Shown: piece by piece, positions 33,401 through 44,589 of the stretch
Layout of the letters: every line of letters starts with the position of its first letter
Position numbering within the stretch: the stretch's first letter is position 1
Source: Chaetoceros tenuissimus
Lineage: Eukaryota > Bacillariophyta > Thalassiosirophyceae > Chaetocerotales > Chaetocerotaceae
NCBI GenBank assembly: GCA_021927905.1
Contig: BLLK01000069.1
Coordinates: forward strand, 2,294,001 to 2,358,000
DNA length: 64,000 bases
Direction of reading: 5' to 3'
The notes under the pieces: model-generated
Told to the model about the DNA's origin: nothing
Databases searched by the model: none
The model's input: only the letters and a program-made list of their open reading frames with translations
Translations under genes and position numbers: made by a program

Positions 33401-34225
33401 CATATTTTGAAATCAGTTCTACTCATTTTGTATGTGAATATGAGGTAAAATCAAAGATACAATTACTCACCTACAAAGCTCTACGCTTCCCAAAGACGCT
33501 GCATAGTGCAAAGGGGAGCAACCAAATCTTTGTTCTGTCATTTGGGCATTGGCTCCATGTCGGACGAGTAAGTTGGCTGTTTCAGGAGAGTAGCTGTCTG
33601 TGTAAGCAGTGAAATGCAAACAAGTCTCTCCAAAATTATTTGTTGCATTAGGGTCACTTCCACGTTGTAGTAAAATCGAGACAAGATTATAAGCATTAGC
33701 TTGACAGGATAACATCAAAAGGGTATTTCCATTTGCATCTCTTGTATCCAAAGTTTGAACTGGAAGTTTGTCCAAAGTATCAATTACAACATCATCCATT
33801 TGCGAATCTTTACCAAAGTATGGAATAATTTCTTGGACGGTTTTAATCAGACTTTGGTGATCAGGTTTGGACATGGATGGAGGTGGGCTACCAAAGTCAT
33901 TCTTTATTGAAGTCCGTCGTGTATTACCTCCATAGTTTGCATTCCCTGTCAAATTTTCTACATTCCTTTGAAAGTGATTGAATAAAAGATTTACTAGATC
34001 ACTCTTTTGTAAAGCACGAGAGGAGTCAATCCCAAGCTTTCTACACCTTTGCCTAAGAGACGAAGCTGGTAATTCATAAAGCTCATCCTCTGTCAATGCA
34101 TGATCGTAGTCATTCTCGATTCGGTCAGTTTTAGACTCATCAGAATAATCATCGAAGCTATGATCTCTACGTCGATTCTTTTTTCGTCCTGATCCTTTCT
34201 TGGAGAAGAATTCCACAAAGCCCAT
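30452..34225 (-). CDS. C-terminal-motor kinesin (kinesin-14) with SAP, ankyrin and WW modules
   Basis: Predicted 1211 aa from exons 34225-33471, 33393-31401 and 31339-30452 (introns 77 and 61 bp). Order: basic N-terminus; SAP-like helix pair at 51-84 (LPASSLRQRCRKLGI); ankyrin repeats ~160-290 (GNTLLMLSCQ, GETCLHFTAY, CSPLHYAASLG); a WW-like module with Trp310 and Trp333; long coiled coil ~480-830; motor domain ~834-1190. The motor has the P-loop GQTGSGKT split by the last intron, SSRSH switch I and DLAGSE switch II. The neck DIKGKIRVYVRLRP directly before the motor marks kinesin-14, minus-end directed motors of spindles and cilia. Adaptor domains should choose cargo. ATG 34225 was chosen; the frame is open further upstream from a TTG and extra 5' exons cannot be excluded. 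Confidence 0.92.
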
Positions 34226-35088
34226 TTCTCGTTTTATGGAAAAGAAAAGTCCGTGAAGTGAAACGGTTTGTCCTGAAATTTCAATTTTCAAATTTGATTT
34301 GTTAGATTGGCTTCAAGCTTTTAATTGGTTGACTTCTTAGCTCTTCTCCAATGAAGAAAAGGACCTCAGAAAGAAAAAGCCCACTGTATCACTGTATCTA
34401 AGATACGATTCATCATAGAAGATGAAAATAGCAATGGAGTAGAATACAAACAATAGAAGGAGACTTCGATCTTAGACACTGCCTCATTCAATAACACCAC
34501 TGATTTCTTTTCTTCAGCTACTACTGCTTTACAGAGCCTCTCCTAAAGCTTGAATTTGAACGCTTCATTCGATGGCATTTTCTCAAATTCCAAGATCTGG
34601 ATCTGATCTTTTCAATTCTTTCATCCTACTGCTTCATCTGATACCTCTCCTACAACTCGAATTCGAACACTTCATTTGATAACTTGCCTAGTTGAAATTA
34701 CTGTGAAAGACCAAAACTTTCAAGCACTTGGGAGGAAAATGACAAGATATCAGTTCAAATATTGAATAAAGACATATCAGTGTTTAAACTATCACAAAAA
34801 GCAATGTCATCTATCAACAAATTGCAAAAAATTTCTTCATCGACATTAGAGAGAAAGAAGGAAGTGCGAAAAGATTCCTGTACCAGGAGTAAAAGATGAA
34901 ACCATCTTATGAAAGTATGAAATATTTGTCCAGGTATTTTTAGTTACGAGTATTAATTGGAATCCCATACATACCTCCAGTGATGAAACGTGCAAGAGGA
35001 AGGCCTCCCTGGATTTCCACCTTCTTGGATTGAATTCGTTTCTATATCCAAATTCTCACGCAGAGTTCTTTCCTCCTTCAGGTCTGCC
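34226..35088. other. Upstream of kinesin; no assigned gene
   Basis: This interval holds the kinesin 5' region. On the minus strand, a second possible acceptor (TTTCAG at 34277-34282) sits just upstream of the kinesin frame, and an open stretch between 35138 and about 34977 ends at a GTATGT donor. These may be 5' exons of the kinesin or of the small gene at 35089-35548, but phases did not join cleanly. Confidence 0.3.
34521..34685. repeat. Imperfect direct repeat, period about 105 bp
   Basis: About 60 bases beginning ctactgctt and containing CTCTCCTAMARCTYGAATTYG recur at 34521-34580 and 34626-34685 with roughly 85% match. This looks like an old local duplication in non-coding DNA. Confidence 0.6.
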
Positions 35089-35548
35089 TTACTCGACTGA
35101 ACAAATGCAGACTGATTCAGACATCGCAATCTCAGGAACTGAAAAGAAGTTCTTCATCATTGTGCGTTCATGACTATGAGCGAGATATCAATAGTGAAAA
35201 CGATGAATACAAGTCGCATGACAATCAATCATCTCTTCATTTCAACTAAGCGAAGGTCGTAAGGGAACTAGGACCGAGAACTAACTGACTACACTTCGGT
35301 CATGTTGTGAAATTCGTTGCTGCCACAGTTGCTGAAGTGTGCAGATACAAGGGCGAGAATAGTTTACCTTGCGAACCAAGCTGAGAGTTGCTTAATGAAT
35401 ATTGCTGTACAGAAACAAAGACGACAAATTGGTACGTATCGAAAGCAAAGTTTAGAATAACTGTGATGAATAATGCTGGAAGCACACAGATTCGATCCAT
35501 AAATTCATAAGACAGATTAGCTAGGTTATCGAAGCGATTCCTTTCCAT
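35089..35548 (-). CDS. Possible small two-exon gene, 76 aa
   Basis: ATG at 35548 opens 60 codons with one hydrophobic helix (VLPALFITVILNFAF) and ends at CAAG|GTAAAC (35368). A strong acceptor, CTTCTTTTCAG, precedes 35138; joining adds 16 residues and a stop at 35089-35091. The family is unknown. The second exon is open for much longer in another frame, so the model may be wrong or the exon may belong to a different transcript. Confidence 0.25.
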
Positions 35549-36283
35549 CGTTGGACTCCACCTGTTAATGGAATGGAAGAAATAAATATCCGATGCCTTG
35601 GTCCCCTACAAACCAAATCAAGATATAGTCAAGTGAATGCGATCCATGAACAAATACTTTTCATTGCGAGATTCTTTTCTATATACGAATTTTCTCTCTC
35701 TATTTTGACATCACAAGTTTGTCAAGGAGGACCCAAGAAATCTTGTTTCGTCATCTCTAAATACAAAATCTCTGAAGGGAGTATGAACAGTTGTTTCATT
35801 TGAAGATGATGGACAAGAGCCAAGCCATCAGCTAACAGTATATCGGCATTGGATTTTGAATCATTTCCAAATGAACATTTAATCCTCTATCTATCTTCCC
35901 TCCGTCCAATTGTGTGTGACGAGATAACGTTATGAGCGAAAGTCTTTCTCTTGCATAGTGAGTTAATTTTCTACATTCGTCATTGCCTGATTGTTGATCC
36001 CTTTTTGCCTCTTCATAATTCAAATAGGATCACTTTCAAACTCTTTTCCCAAGTTGAACCTTTTATGGCTTATTGCATATTGCAAAAGTAATTAATTGAT
36101 TCCTACAGTGGCTGTGCTTTCTTTTCTTGTTCTTCCACATGTGAAATACTCGTTTAGAAAGCACTGTTTGGAAAAAATGTGTTGTATAATATTGGCTTTT
36201 ACTGTACAAGATTTCAAACTAAATAGTGTTCTAGTCTCTCCTTCTATGTATCACTCGTCAAGTATATCTATATTTCAGAATAT
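35549..36283. other. Intergenic, no gene seen
   Basis: 735 bases without a supported gene. Short frames on both strands lack family resemblance. The right end carries the 3' end of the PDI-like gene. Confidence 0.4.
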
Positions 36284-37360
36284 TTAAAGCTCATCACTTC
36301 CTGCCTTAGCCTTTGCAGCCTTAACAGACTTCATCAAACCAAGTCCAGAGTCCTTTACTGCAGCGAGCTTAGCATCCTTCTCCTCCATAAGCTCTTGGTA
36401 TTTCTTCTGAAGCTTCTCAACCTCTGCCTTGAAATCATCCTCAGCAGCAGTCAACTTCTTCTCCTCCTCTTCGATTGCAGCATCAAGGTCCTCAATAGAC
36501 TTAGCCATAAGTTCCTCAATTTGCTTCTTCTTGTCATCATCACAGATGTCAAGGTTGGATGGGGAGCAGATTGGCTTCAAGTTATCAGTTGCGAACTTAG
36601 CAAGTGCATCGTAGTCACGTCCACCTTGGTAGTCATCAAGGGAGGTTGGGTCTCCGTATTTGAGGGTTGGGAATCCACGTACTCCATTAGCATCACAAAG
36701 TGGCTTTCCATCAGCGGTACAGTCTACCTCTGCAATAAGACCAATCTCATGTCCGTCCCACTCTCCAGAGAGCTTCTCCCAATCTGGAGCCATCTTCTTA
36801 CAATGTCCACACCTATTGAATCAGATATTGATTAGATCACCAGATGAAAATGATGAAAAGAGGGAACAACGTATGTTAGAGATTTTCATTTGTAATATAT
36901 TGTCAAGTGAGGATCAAATGATTGAGAGATTTTCTTCGTCCATGGCGGATACAAACAGAAGACTGAGCATTGTTGCTCAATCATGAGAGAGCAACGAATC
37001 TTCTGGTCAAAACACAACAGTAAAAGACCCAGGGTCATTGCATTGCAAAACCTTGTTCTCCTTCACTCTGATCATTACAACCGTAGTGCATTGATATCTG
37101 ATTATTCTCTTTGCTTTATAATTCATCCTGAGATACTTCAGAGCAAGTACACCTAGACAGTGCTCGGTTGGGTATACCTCGACAAATGAGTATTCCCAAG
37201 GAGAAGAGTCATTTTTTGAAACAACTTACCATGGAGCGAAGAACTTGATGAATACGGTCTTTCCATCAGTCATAGCATCGTAGTTATCTGGGGTGAGGGA
37301 TGGAACTGCAGCAGATGCAGTAGCAGCAGCAAGAGCGAGGATAGTTGCGGAAAGCTTCAT
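36284..37360 (-). CDS. ER thioredoxin-domain (PDI-like) protein with coiled-coil tail and SDEL signal, 219 aa
   Basis: Two exons, 37360-37230 and 36812-36284; the 417-bp intron is the longest in the window and splits the active-site Trp codon, as in the thioredoxin gene at 14419. A clean signal peptide (MKLSATILALAAATASA) is followed by one thioredoxin domain with WCGHCKKMAPDW, the active site of protein disulfide isomerases, and GFPTLKYG with the cis-Pro. Residues ~145-205 form a Glu/Lys-rich coiled coil, and the chain ends in SDEL, an ER-retrieval signal. It should form or shuffle disulfides in secretory proteins; one domain plus coiled coil is shorter than classical PDI (~500 aa). Confidence 0.92.
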
Positions 37361-37784
37361 TGTATTCAGTATTAGGTATTTGGATTTAATTATGAGAACA
37401 CGATGGATCTCTCTTCTCTCACTGTTCTTGCAAAAGCAACGGGCCAGCTTCGGAAGGCTTCGTCAACGATGCGCACAGGGAGAACACTGAATTAACCATG
37501 TCCACTCGGGAGTAAATTCCACGTGGAACTGCCTTTTATTCTCCTTCTTTTTAACGGTTTGAAAAATATGAACAAAATGCTACAAAATTATGAACCTCTT
37601 AGCTAGTAGACATCAATCAACCGACATACATAGTAGTAAAATTTTTCATTTTATTTCAACATAATCTTTATAAATGTTTCATATTATTTCTAGGCTGCCT
37701 CTTTTGTAACAAAAACGAGGTTATACAAAACCTCGTTTCAAAATGGCGCCATTTTCAATCAACTACTTTGGAATTGACTCTTGC
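37361..37784. other. Intergenic with hairpin and palindrome
   Basis: 424 bases between the start of the PDI-like gene and the stop of the next minus-strand gene. It holds the promoter of the former and 3' sequences of the latter, including the inverted repeat at 37713-37738 and the palindrome at 37740-37755. Confidence 0.5.
37713..37755. repeat. 10-bp-stem hairpin plus 16-bp palindrome near a gene 3' end
   Basis: AAACGAGGTT (37713-37722) and its reverse complement AACCTCGTTT (37729-37738) form a perfect 10-bp stem with a 6-base loop. Two bases on, AAAATGGCGCCATTTT (37740-37755) is a perfect palindrome. Both lie 30-70 bases after the stop codon of the secreted protein gene on the minus strand and could form structure in its 3' UTR. 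Confidence 0.7.
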
Positions 37785-40108
37785 TTACTTTCCTAGAAGC
37801 CCTTGAACTCCATTACGCATGCCAGTCACCTCTATTGCACCAAAAATATCTCCTAGACTCATAGCCTTAGTGACACATGCAGTGTGCATAATAATCTGCT
37901 GGTGAAGCTTTGTTCCTTTATTTCCACTGTCTGCGTAGATCTTAATCTTGATCTCAGAAGCAATTTGGGAATCGCCATCTCCAATGACAATATCAGTGCC
38001 CTCACAGATGTTGGAACCGCTCCAGTAAAGGACTTCCTCATTGATGGAAGTGATGGAAATCATTACCCTTGGATCAGAGCCAAAGATTTCATAGTCACTA
38101 CAAGAATATTCAATGTTGGTATCCACAACCACACCTTCGCCACCATCTTCATCAGGCTTTGGTTTGGAGGTGTTGCTGCTCCCAGAAGGAGATTTGCCAC
38201 TACTTTTGGAAGGAGATTTGCCTTTACCACTACCACCACCACTATTATGCTTAAGACCACGACGGATACCTTTACCAGAGTTGGTGCTTGCCCTGTAGCC
38301 ACCGTATTTGCTCTTTTGCCCAAGACCACGACGGCGTCCTACACTAAATTGTGCGTTGTTGCTTTCAGTACAGCTTCTAGAAGTAAAGGTGAGCCACAGC
38401 TGTGTAGGATGATCCTCACACATTTTAGCAGGAGCTGTAACTGTTGTTGTAACAGGAGCTGGAGCTGGAGCCATAGGCGTTGGAAGAGGTACAGGAGCAA
38501 GAGTTGGAGCTTTTGTTGGGGCCTTTGTTGGAGCCTTTGTAGCTGGAACTGGTGGGGGTGTTGGTGGCTTTGGTTTTGGTGGAATTGGAGTAGAATCAGT
38601 GATTCCTTCAGGTGGATTAATCGTGATGGTTGAAGTAACTGGCGCAGTTCCAGCTGAAGTGAAAATTCCTAATTCAAATCCGAAATCGTATCTATTCCCG
38701 CTGCAAAAAGTAACTTTTCTTTTAACCACGAAATCGAAAATATCGTTTGGACAAGAATTTGTGCTTCCTCCAAGAGCAAGATTAATGGTAGAAGCGTAGA
38801 CCTGACTGATTTCATGACAAGTAAAACCTACGTTTTGAACTTGGTGAATAAAGTCAACTTCTCCAGTGAAACATCCATTCCCTGGGACGGAATCAGCACA
38901 CGCCTGGTTTTCATACATACATGAAATATCCAATAGTTTGTAAATAGCATTAGTGTAACTATGGAGAAAAGAACGGTATCAATGTTAGTTAGGAAACAGT
39001 TAAAAGAAATATAGCAAGATTTCCAAACAACTTACGGAAAAGTGAATTTATAAGAAGCTGAAGCATATCCAGTACATGCAGCTGTATCAACAGCACCATC
39101 AGTAATCGCAACAGCAGTTGCCTGTTTCATTGTAGTTTCACCAGCTCCTTCACAGACATTCACATTTTCAATGATGCTCCTGGACCATGTTCCAATTTTT
39201 GTGTTAATTCCATTCATGAGATTATTCTTATTTCCCTCCATGGCTGTCTGAAGAATAGCATCGAATTTACTATTGTTTGTGACTGTATAAGTATATTGAA
39301 TAGACTTTTCACATTCCTTCGCGGACGTAACAGCGCTCATTTGACCACAGTCAAGACTGAAAGATCCATTATCAAATACTTTGCATGAAATATCCATGGA
39401 CAGATTAGGTGCAACATTTGGTTGTGGTTCCGGGTCACTAACTAAACCATCGGTAAGACCATTATCGAATGGTATTGGGAAAGGAGTAGGGGCAGATGTG
39501 GGAGCAGAAGTTGGAGCAGATGTCGGAGCAGATGTGGGAGAGCTTGTTGGGGCAAGAGTTGCATCTCGCACAATTTTTTCACTGTACCAACCCCATGCAT
39601 AACAGTAGTCTTCATTTGCTTGTCCCGTGATTGGATCCCATGCAACCATTCTGACATCATTCTCATCAAGACGATTACCCTCGAACTTTACAGATCCTGT
39701 AATAGTGGTTTTCTCACAGTTGTTGATGATGGTCTGGTGTTCGGTTTTACGGCATTCATATCCCCTCATAGGTTCCAAAATATCAACAACTTGATCATTG
39801 CTTGAGCGGTACCATGTCACAGATTGTAACTGGTTACGATATTTCACCTCAACTCTCGGAGCTTTCGCTTGAACATTGTTAGATGCAAGCTCGTTACAGT
39901 ATTCATAGTGCATAGTGACGACACGATCTCCACAATTTATTGGACGAGTATCAACATCGTAAAGAGCTTTGCATGGCGATCCTCCTTTTGTTACACACGA
40001 CACTTTGGCACTGAATGGGCAGTTTTCTCCGGTCTGCTTAGCAGAGGTAGAGGAGACGGATGCAAGTCCTAGAGCAGCTAGGATAGCTTTGGATTTATTG
40101 AGAATCAT
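37785..40108 (-). CDS. Large secreted multi-domain protein, paralogue A (C-terminal DUF7467-like domain), 748 aa
   Basis: Exons 40108-39036 and 38958-37785, intron 77 bp, phase 2. The signal peptide (MILNKSKAILAALGLASVSS…) is followed by Cys-rich domain 1 (~27-185, with NCGDRVVTMHYEYCNEL and YCYAWGWY), a Pro/Thr/Ser/Ala linker of repeated APTS, domain 2 (~235-357), domain 3 (~365-480, ISCMYENQACAD…), a second Pro/Thr/Ala/Lys linker, and a C-terminal domain starting DHPTQLWLTF and ending IIMHTACVTKAMSLGDIFG, matching the pattern of the algal DUF7467 domain. A Ser/Gly/Lys-rich loop (SGKGKSPSKSSGKSPSGS) interrupts the last domain. A cell-surface, adhesive or wall role is inferred from layout only. 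It is head-to-head with paralogue B, with RBX1 between them. Confidence 0.85.
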
Positions 40109-40617
40109 TATTGGAAGTCAAATCAATGTTCCAAAAAGTAAATGTGCTTTGGTGTAATTTATGATCAGTTACAGATTACAGATTATGATGGCAAGGAAGG
40201 CGAACAAATTATTTCGTTGCAAAAAGATTTTATGCACAGATTTTGATGAATAAAGTCTGATGGAACAGTATGAAATTATGATTTAGCTATTTCACAACAG
40301 CCCCTAAAATACTTTTAGTCCTACTAAACACTAATTTTACAAGAATGAGATAGATTGACCATTACTTCAACTCATTCATGTTTCCATAGGATCGTGTTTG
40401 GAACGGGTCATTATGCCTCCATGTTAGAGTGTCTGAATACAAAGGAAAGAGTGTCTTCACATGAAATTTTGCTCCAACTCCACATCTTCATCATCTAAAA
40501 AGATCAATAATGAATAGTAATGAAGATCCACTGCACTATTAATCATTCGATCATTGAAAGCAACATAGTATAATTTCCAAGTATATTTCAAATAAATATC
40601 CAGCTACAAAATAGAAA
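40109..40617. promoter_or_regulatory. Divergent intergenic region, secreted paralogue A / RBX1
   Basis: 509 bases between two head-to-head start codons, AT-rich, without a recognisable motif or gene. Confidence 0.4.
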
Positions 40618-41371
40618 ATGAGCACTGAAGAGACAAAGGACGTGACAATGGAAGAGACCACTCAAGAGGTAAGATCAATGAGCACGCCGCACGCCATTGG
40701 TTTCAAATGAGGTTGATTTAGAGATCCATGATGTTTCCGTCAGCCTTTCGCGAGATTAGCTGAGGAGAACTCACATATGGATCTCCTCTCTGTCTTATCG
40801 AAAATTGTATTGGGACAAAGCAGCTTCTGTTTCATTTGATAATCTCTGACCTGATCTTTAGACATGGAAGCTACTCTTCATTGCTGTTATGAAACTAACT
40901 CCATCACATCTCCCCAACTTTACAGGCTCCAAAGAAAAAGAAGGCTCCACCAGCACCAAAATTTGAGATCAAAAAGTGGAATGCGGTTGCAATGTGGTCG
41001 TGGGATATTTGTGCCGATACAGTAAGTAATAATGAGTTTGGATCCTTTTTCCGCGCATTGCAGTGATGCAATATCCGATGGATATCAAACGTACTGTTTC
41101 CTATTAATTGTTCTATCCCTAATAATTTTTCCATCTACAGTGTGCTATTTGCCGTAATTCTCTGAATGAACCTTCGATCGAATATCAAGCAAATCCATCG
41201 ACTACAAATGAGAACGGATTATCAATTGCGTTTGGAAATTGCGGTCACGTGTTTCACCTTGATTGTATTCAAAGATGGCTAAGAACTAGAAGTGTGTGTC
41301 CACTTTGTAACAAAGAATGGGAATATGCAAAGATTGAACGTATTCCGGGGTATGGGCCAATGAACCTTTAG
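40618..41371 (+). CDS. RBX1: RBX1/ROC1-like RING-box protein (cullin-RING ligase subunit), 125 aa
   Basis: Three short exons, 40618-40668, 40926-41021 and 41141-41371, all joined in phase 0 with consensus splice sites; introns are 257 and 119 bp. The N-terminus ([26 protein letters not shown]) matches the strand by which RBX1 inserts into the cullin. The RING-H2 follows: [33 protein letters not shown]1 recruits E2 enzymes and NEDD8 to SCF-type ligases in nucleus and cytosol. Compared with human RBX1, the two Cys of the third zinc site (LCIECQAN) read SIEYQAN and CPLD reads CPLC. The tail PGYGPMNL extends past the usual end. The small exons make the gene easy to miss. Confidence 0.93.
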
Positions 41372-42511
41372 ATTGTTTCTATTAGCATCTTCTTTTCTAG
41401 ATGGGATGAAATGTAATATGATATCAATGTGTTATGGCGGGCACCCAATTTCTCGAGGCTGAAGTAATTGTTCCCGCATACACAATCATGTATAAAAATA
41501 CGTAGTGGTAAATATATTACTGTAGTAAATATTGATATTCACAAATGATTATTTTTGATAATTCCATACACGGCGGTAACAAAATCTGTTCAGGTCAAGG
41601 TAATGATCGGACTTACAAATGGTTGCCATACTGGTGATGGTGGTGAACAAGCTACAAGATATTTGCGTAGGAATTTTATTGAAAGTATCTGAAAAGTTGA
41701 GATAGCAGTAGTGAAATTGAGTTTGAACTTGAAAGGACTGACTCTATCTACAATAGTATACAACAACAATATGAACATCAGTAATTTGGTTAGTGTGTCA
41801 GTGATGGCAATGAGAAAAAGGCTTTTTCAGGAATGATGCTTCAAAATGATACAAAAGAATACTAAATTATAAATTATAAAATCGAGGGTCAGCTGAAGAA
41901 ACTCTTTTGCAACAAAAAAGTTCGTATTTCTTCAGCAGATTAGACTAGTAGTAACAAGTAAGACCCACAAGAGATGCATCATTTTCAAGTTTTGACCAAG
42001 CTCTGCACATGTTCACCCTATGAGAGGTATAAGCAGACGAAAGAGGTTTATTCTGGAGGTTGTAATAGAAAAAGAGGGAAAGGCTAACAATCGTTTCCAA
42101 AATGTTTATAAAGTTTGTCAATTTTGTGAAATTGAAGTCCCACTAAACTAATTAATTTTTCAGTATAGTCGGTGATTGTCAATCTTGTTTTGGAGGATGT
42201 TTCAAACCATCATGTGGAACAGTCGATATGAATAACTAAATTATTAAGAAATCATAGTCATTCGTGTCTTTGAGGACTATTCTATTAATAAAATATGTCA
42301 ATCACGTCTCGGAACAGATTTTGGAAAACAAAACTAGTCTTGGCACAGACCTGAACGGACAAGCTTCCCTTTGCAAGAAGCGTACATCTCTGTACCACTT
42401 AAGCCCCTGACCTGGAATGAGAAGTCGTAAATCTCAACGACCTTTTTTTTTTCCAGAAACTACTTCAAAACTGTTTTCTTTACTGCACATAAATTCAAAT
42501 TTACAAAAATC
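41372..42511. other. 1.1-kb gap, no gene seen
   Basis: AT-rich sequence with the RBX1 3' end at left and the promoter of secreted paralogue B at right. No supported frame, RNA gene or repeat is visible. Confidence 0.4.
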
Positions 42512-44589
42512 ATGTACTTGAACAAATCCAAAGCTATCCTAGCTGCTCTAGGACTTGCATCCATCTCCTCTGCCTCTGCTATGGAGACCGGAGAAAACTG
42601 TCCATTCAGTGCCAAAGTGTGGTGTGTCCAAGATAAGAACGGCAAACCCTGTGAAGATCTTTACAATGTTGATACTCGTCCTGATCAATGTGGAGATCGT
42701 GCCATCACTATGCACTATGAATACTGTAACGAGCTTGCATCTAACAATGTTAAAGCGAAAGCTCCGAGAGTTGAGGTGAAATATCGTAACCAGTTACAAT
42801 CTGTGACATGGTATGTCGATGGTGAAGAGTTTCCTCTCTCAAAGCCTATGTGGGGAAAACAATGCCGTAAAGCTATACACAAGACCACCATTAACAACTG
42901 CGACAAGAAAACTATTACAGGATCTGTGAAGTTTGAGGGTAATCGTCTTGATGAGAACAATATCCCAATCGTTGCGTGGGATCCAGTCACGGGACAAGCA
43001 AATGAAGACTACTGCTATGGATGGGGTTGGTACAAAGAAGACATTGTACAAGAAGACGGAGGCGATGGACAGACAACTCCTGCCCCAACTCCTGCTCCAA
43101 CTCCAGCCCCAACTCCCGCCGTTACTGCTCCGCTAGTTCCTGACATTGACATAACCATCTCGTGCGAGGTTTACAAGGACGACCAAAGAATCAGCACCTG
43201 CGAGAAAATGCCTCAAGTTGTATCTGAATTTGGTGACTGTATGAGAACTTTGTGGTACACATATACTGTCAAAAATAAATTTGAAAGCGGAGCTTTACTT
43301 CAAACTGTCATTGACGGAAACAACCAAAACCTTTTGAGTGGCACCCAAGAAATTGGAACATGGTCCACAATCATTAAAGAGAATGTTAATGTCTGTAAGA
43401 ATGCTGGAAAGAAAATGACAAAGAAAGGAGCTGCTATTGCAATTACTGCTGAAGTTACTAATCCTATTCCTGGTTATGATTCTACAACTTATGAACACAC
43501 AATTCCGTAAGTCAATACTTGTCCAAACAGAGTTTTGTATTCCCTTAACCACCTAACACTTCTGTTTTCTTTCAAATATACAGAACTACTCCTCCACTTT
43601 ACACATTTGATGAAATGGATTGTATGTACAATGGAATGAGCTGTGAGGCATACATGGTAAATAATGGATGTTTCTCTGGTGAAGTTGATTTCAAGTACCA
43701 CGTTACAAATGTGGGATATACTTGCCATGACATTACTCAGATCAAGGCAATGGTTGGAGGCCTCAATCCTAGATTTCTAGCCCTTGATGAAATCATGAGA
43801 TGTGATGATAGAGCTTCTTGCCCAGGTGATAAGTTTCAGTTTGTTGAAAAGAGATTTGTCAATTTCTGTGCACTAAATTTGAAACCACTTGAATTCAATC
43901 TGGTTATCGACACCTCTGTTACTTTCAATGGATCTTCTTCTATTTTTTACTCAACTACCGAATTTGGTCAAGATGCGCAGACTCCTCCTCCTGTTCCTAC
44001 ACCAACTGCACCAAAGCCGCCAACTCCTGCACCCGTTGCACCTACAACTGGTGGCTCTGGAAAGCTGTGCACTGACCATCCTACACAGTTGTGGCTTACA
44101 TTTAGTTCCAACACTTGCAGTGCCAGCAGTAATGGGCAGTATAGAACCCGTGGCTTGCGTGGACTCAAGCACAACAGCAAGAGTAAGACCAAGACCAAGA
44201 AAAGTAAGAGCAAAGACGAGGGTGGTGATGACGGGGATGAACCAACCCAACCAGATGTGGAGTACTCATGCACGGACAACATCTTCTTACAAAATGATGC
44301 AAAGGTTCAAATTGTTATCAGTTCAATTGACGAGACACAATATTACTGGACAGGATACAACATCTGCGACGGCACTGAAATCATGATAGCAGCAACTGAA
44401 GAAGGTGTAATCGCAAGTGACATTAAGATCAAGATCTATGCTGATGCTGGAAATAAAGGAACAATGCTTCATCAGACAATTATTATGCACACTGCATGTA
44501 GCACTGCGGCTATGAGTCTAGGAGATGTCTTTGGGGCAATGACAATTACTGGTATCCGCAACAAATCACAAGGAACCATCGGAAAGTAA
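42512..44589 (+). CDS. Large secreted multi-domain protein, paralogue B (C-terminal DUF7467-like domain), 666 aa
   Basis: Exons 42512-43506 and 43584-44589; intron 77 bp and phase 2, the same length and place as in paralogue A at 37785-40108. The leader (NKSKAILAALGLAS) and domain 1 (MHYEYCNELASNNV, APRVEVKYRNQLQSVTWY) are nearly identical to A, while the linker (TPAPTPAPTPAP), domains 2 and 3 and the Lys-rich insert (KSKTKTKKSKSKDE) have diverged. The end, DHPTQLWLTF to IIMHTACSTAAMSLGDVFG, is again DUF7467-like. Function is unknown; an extracellular or wall location is inferred. The two copies form a divergent inverted pair about 2.4 kb apart. Confidence 0.85.

Noticed and set aside
38069-38633. 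Long plus-strand Trp/Arg-rich frame within secreted paralogue A
   Set aside because: It reads the Pro/Ala/Thr linker codons in reverse; low complexity produces the open frame.
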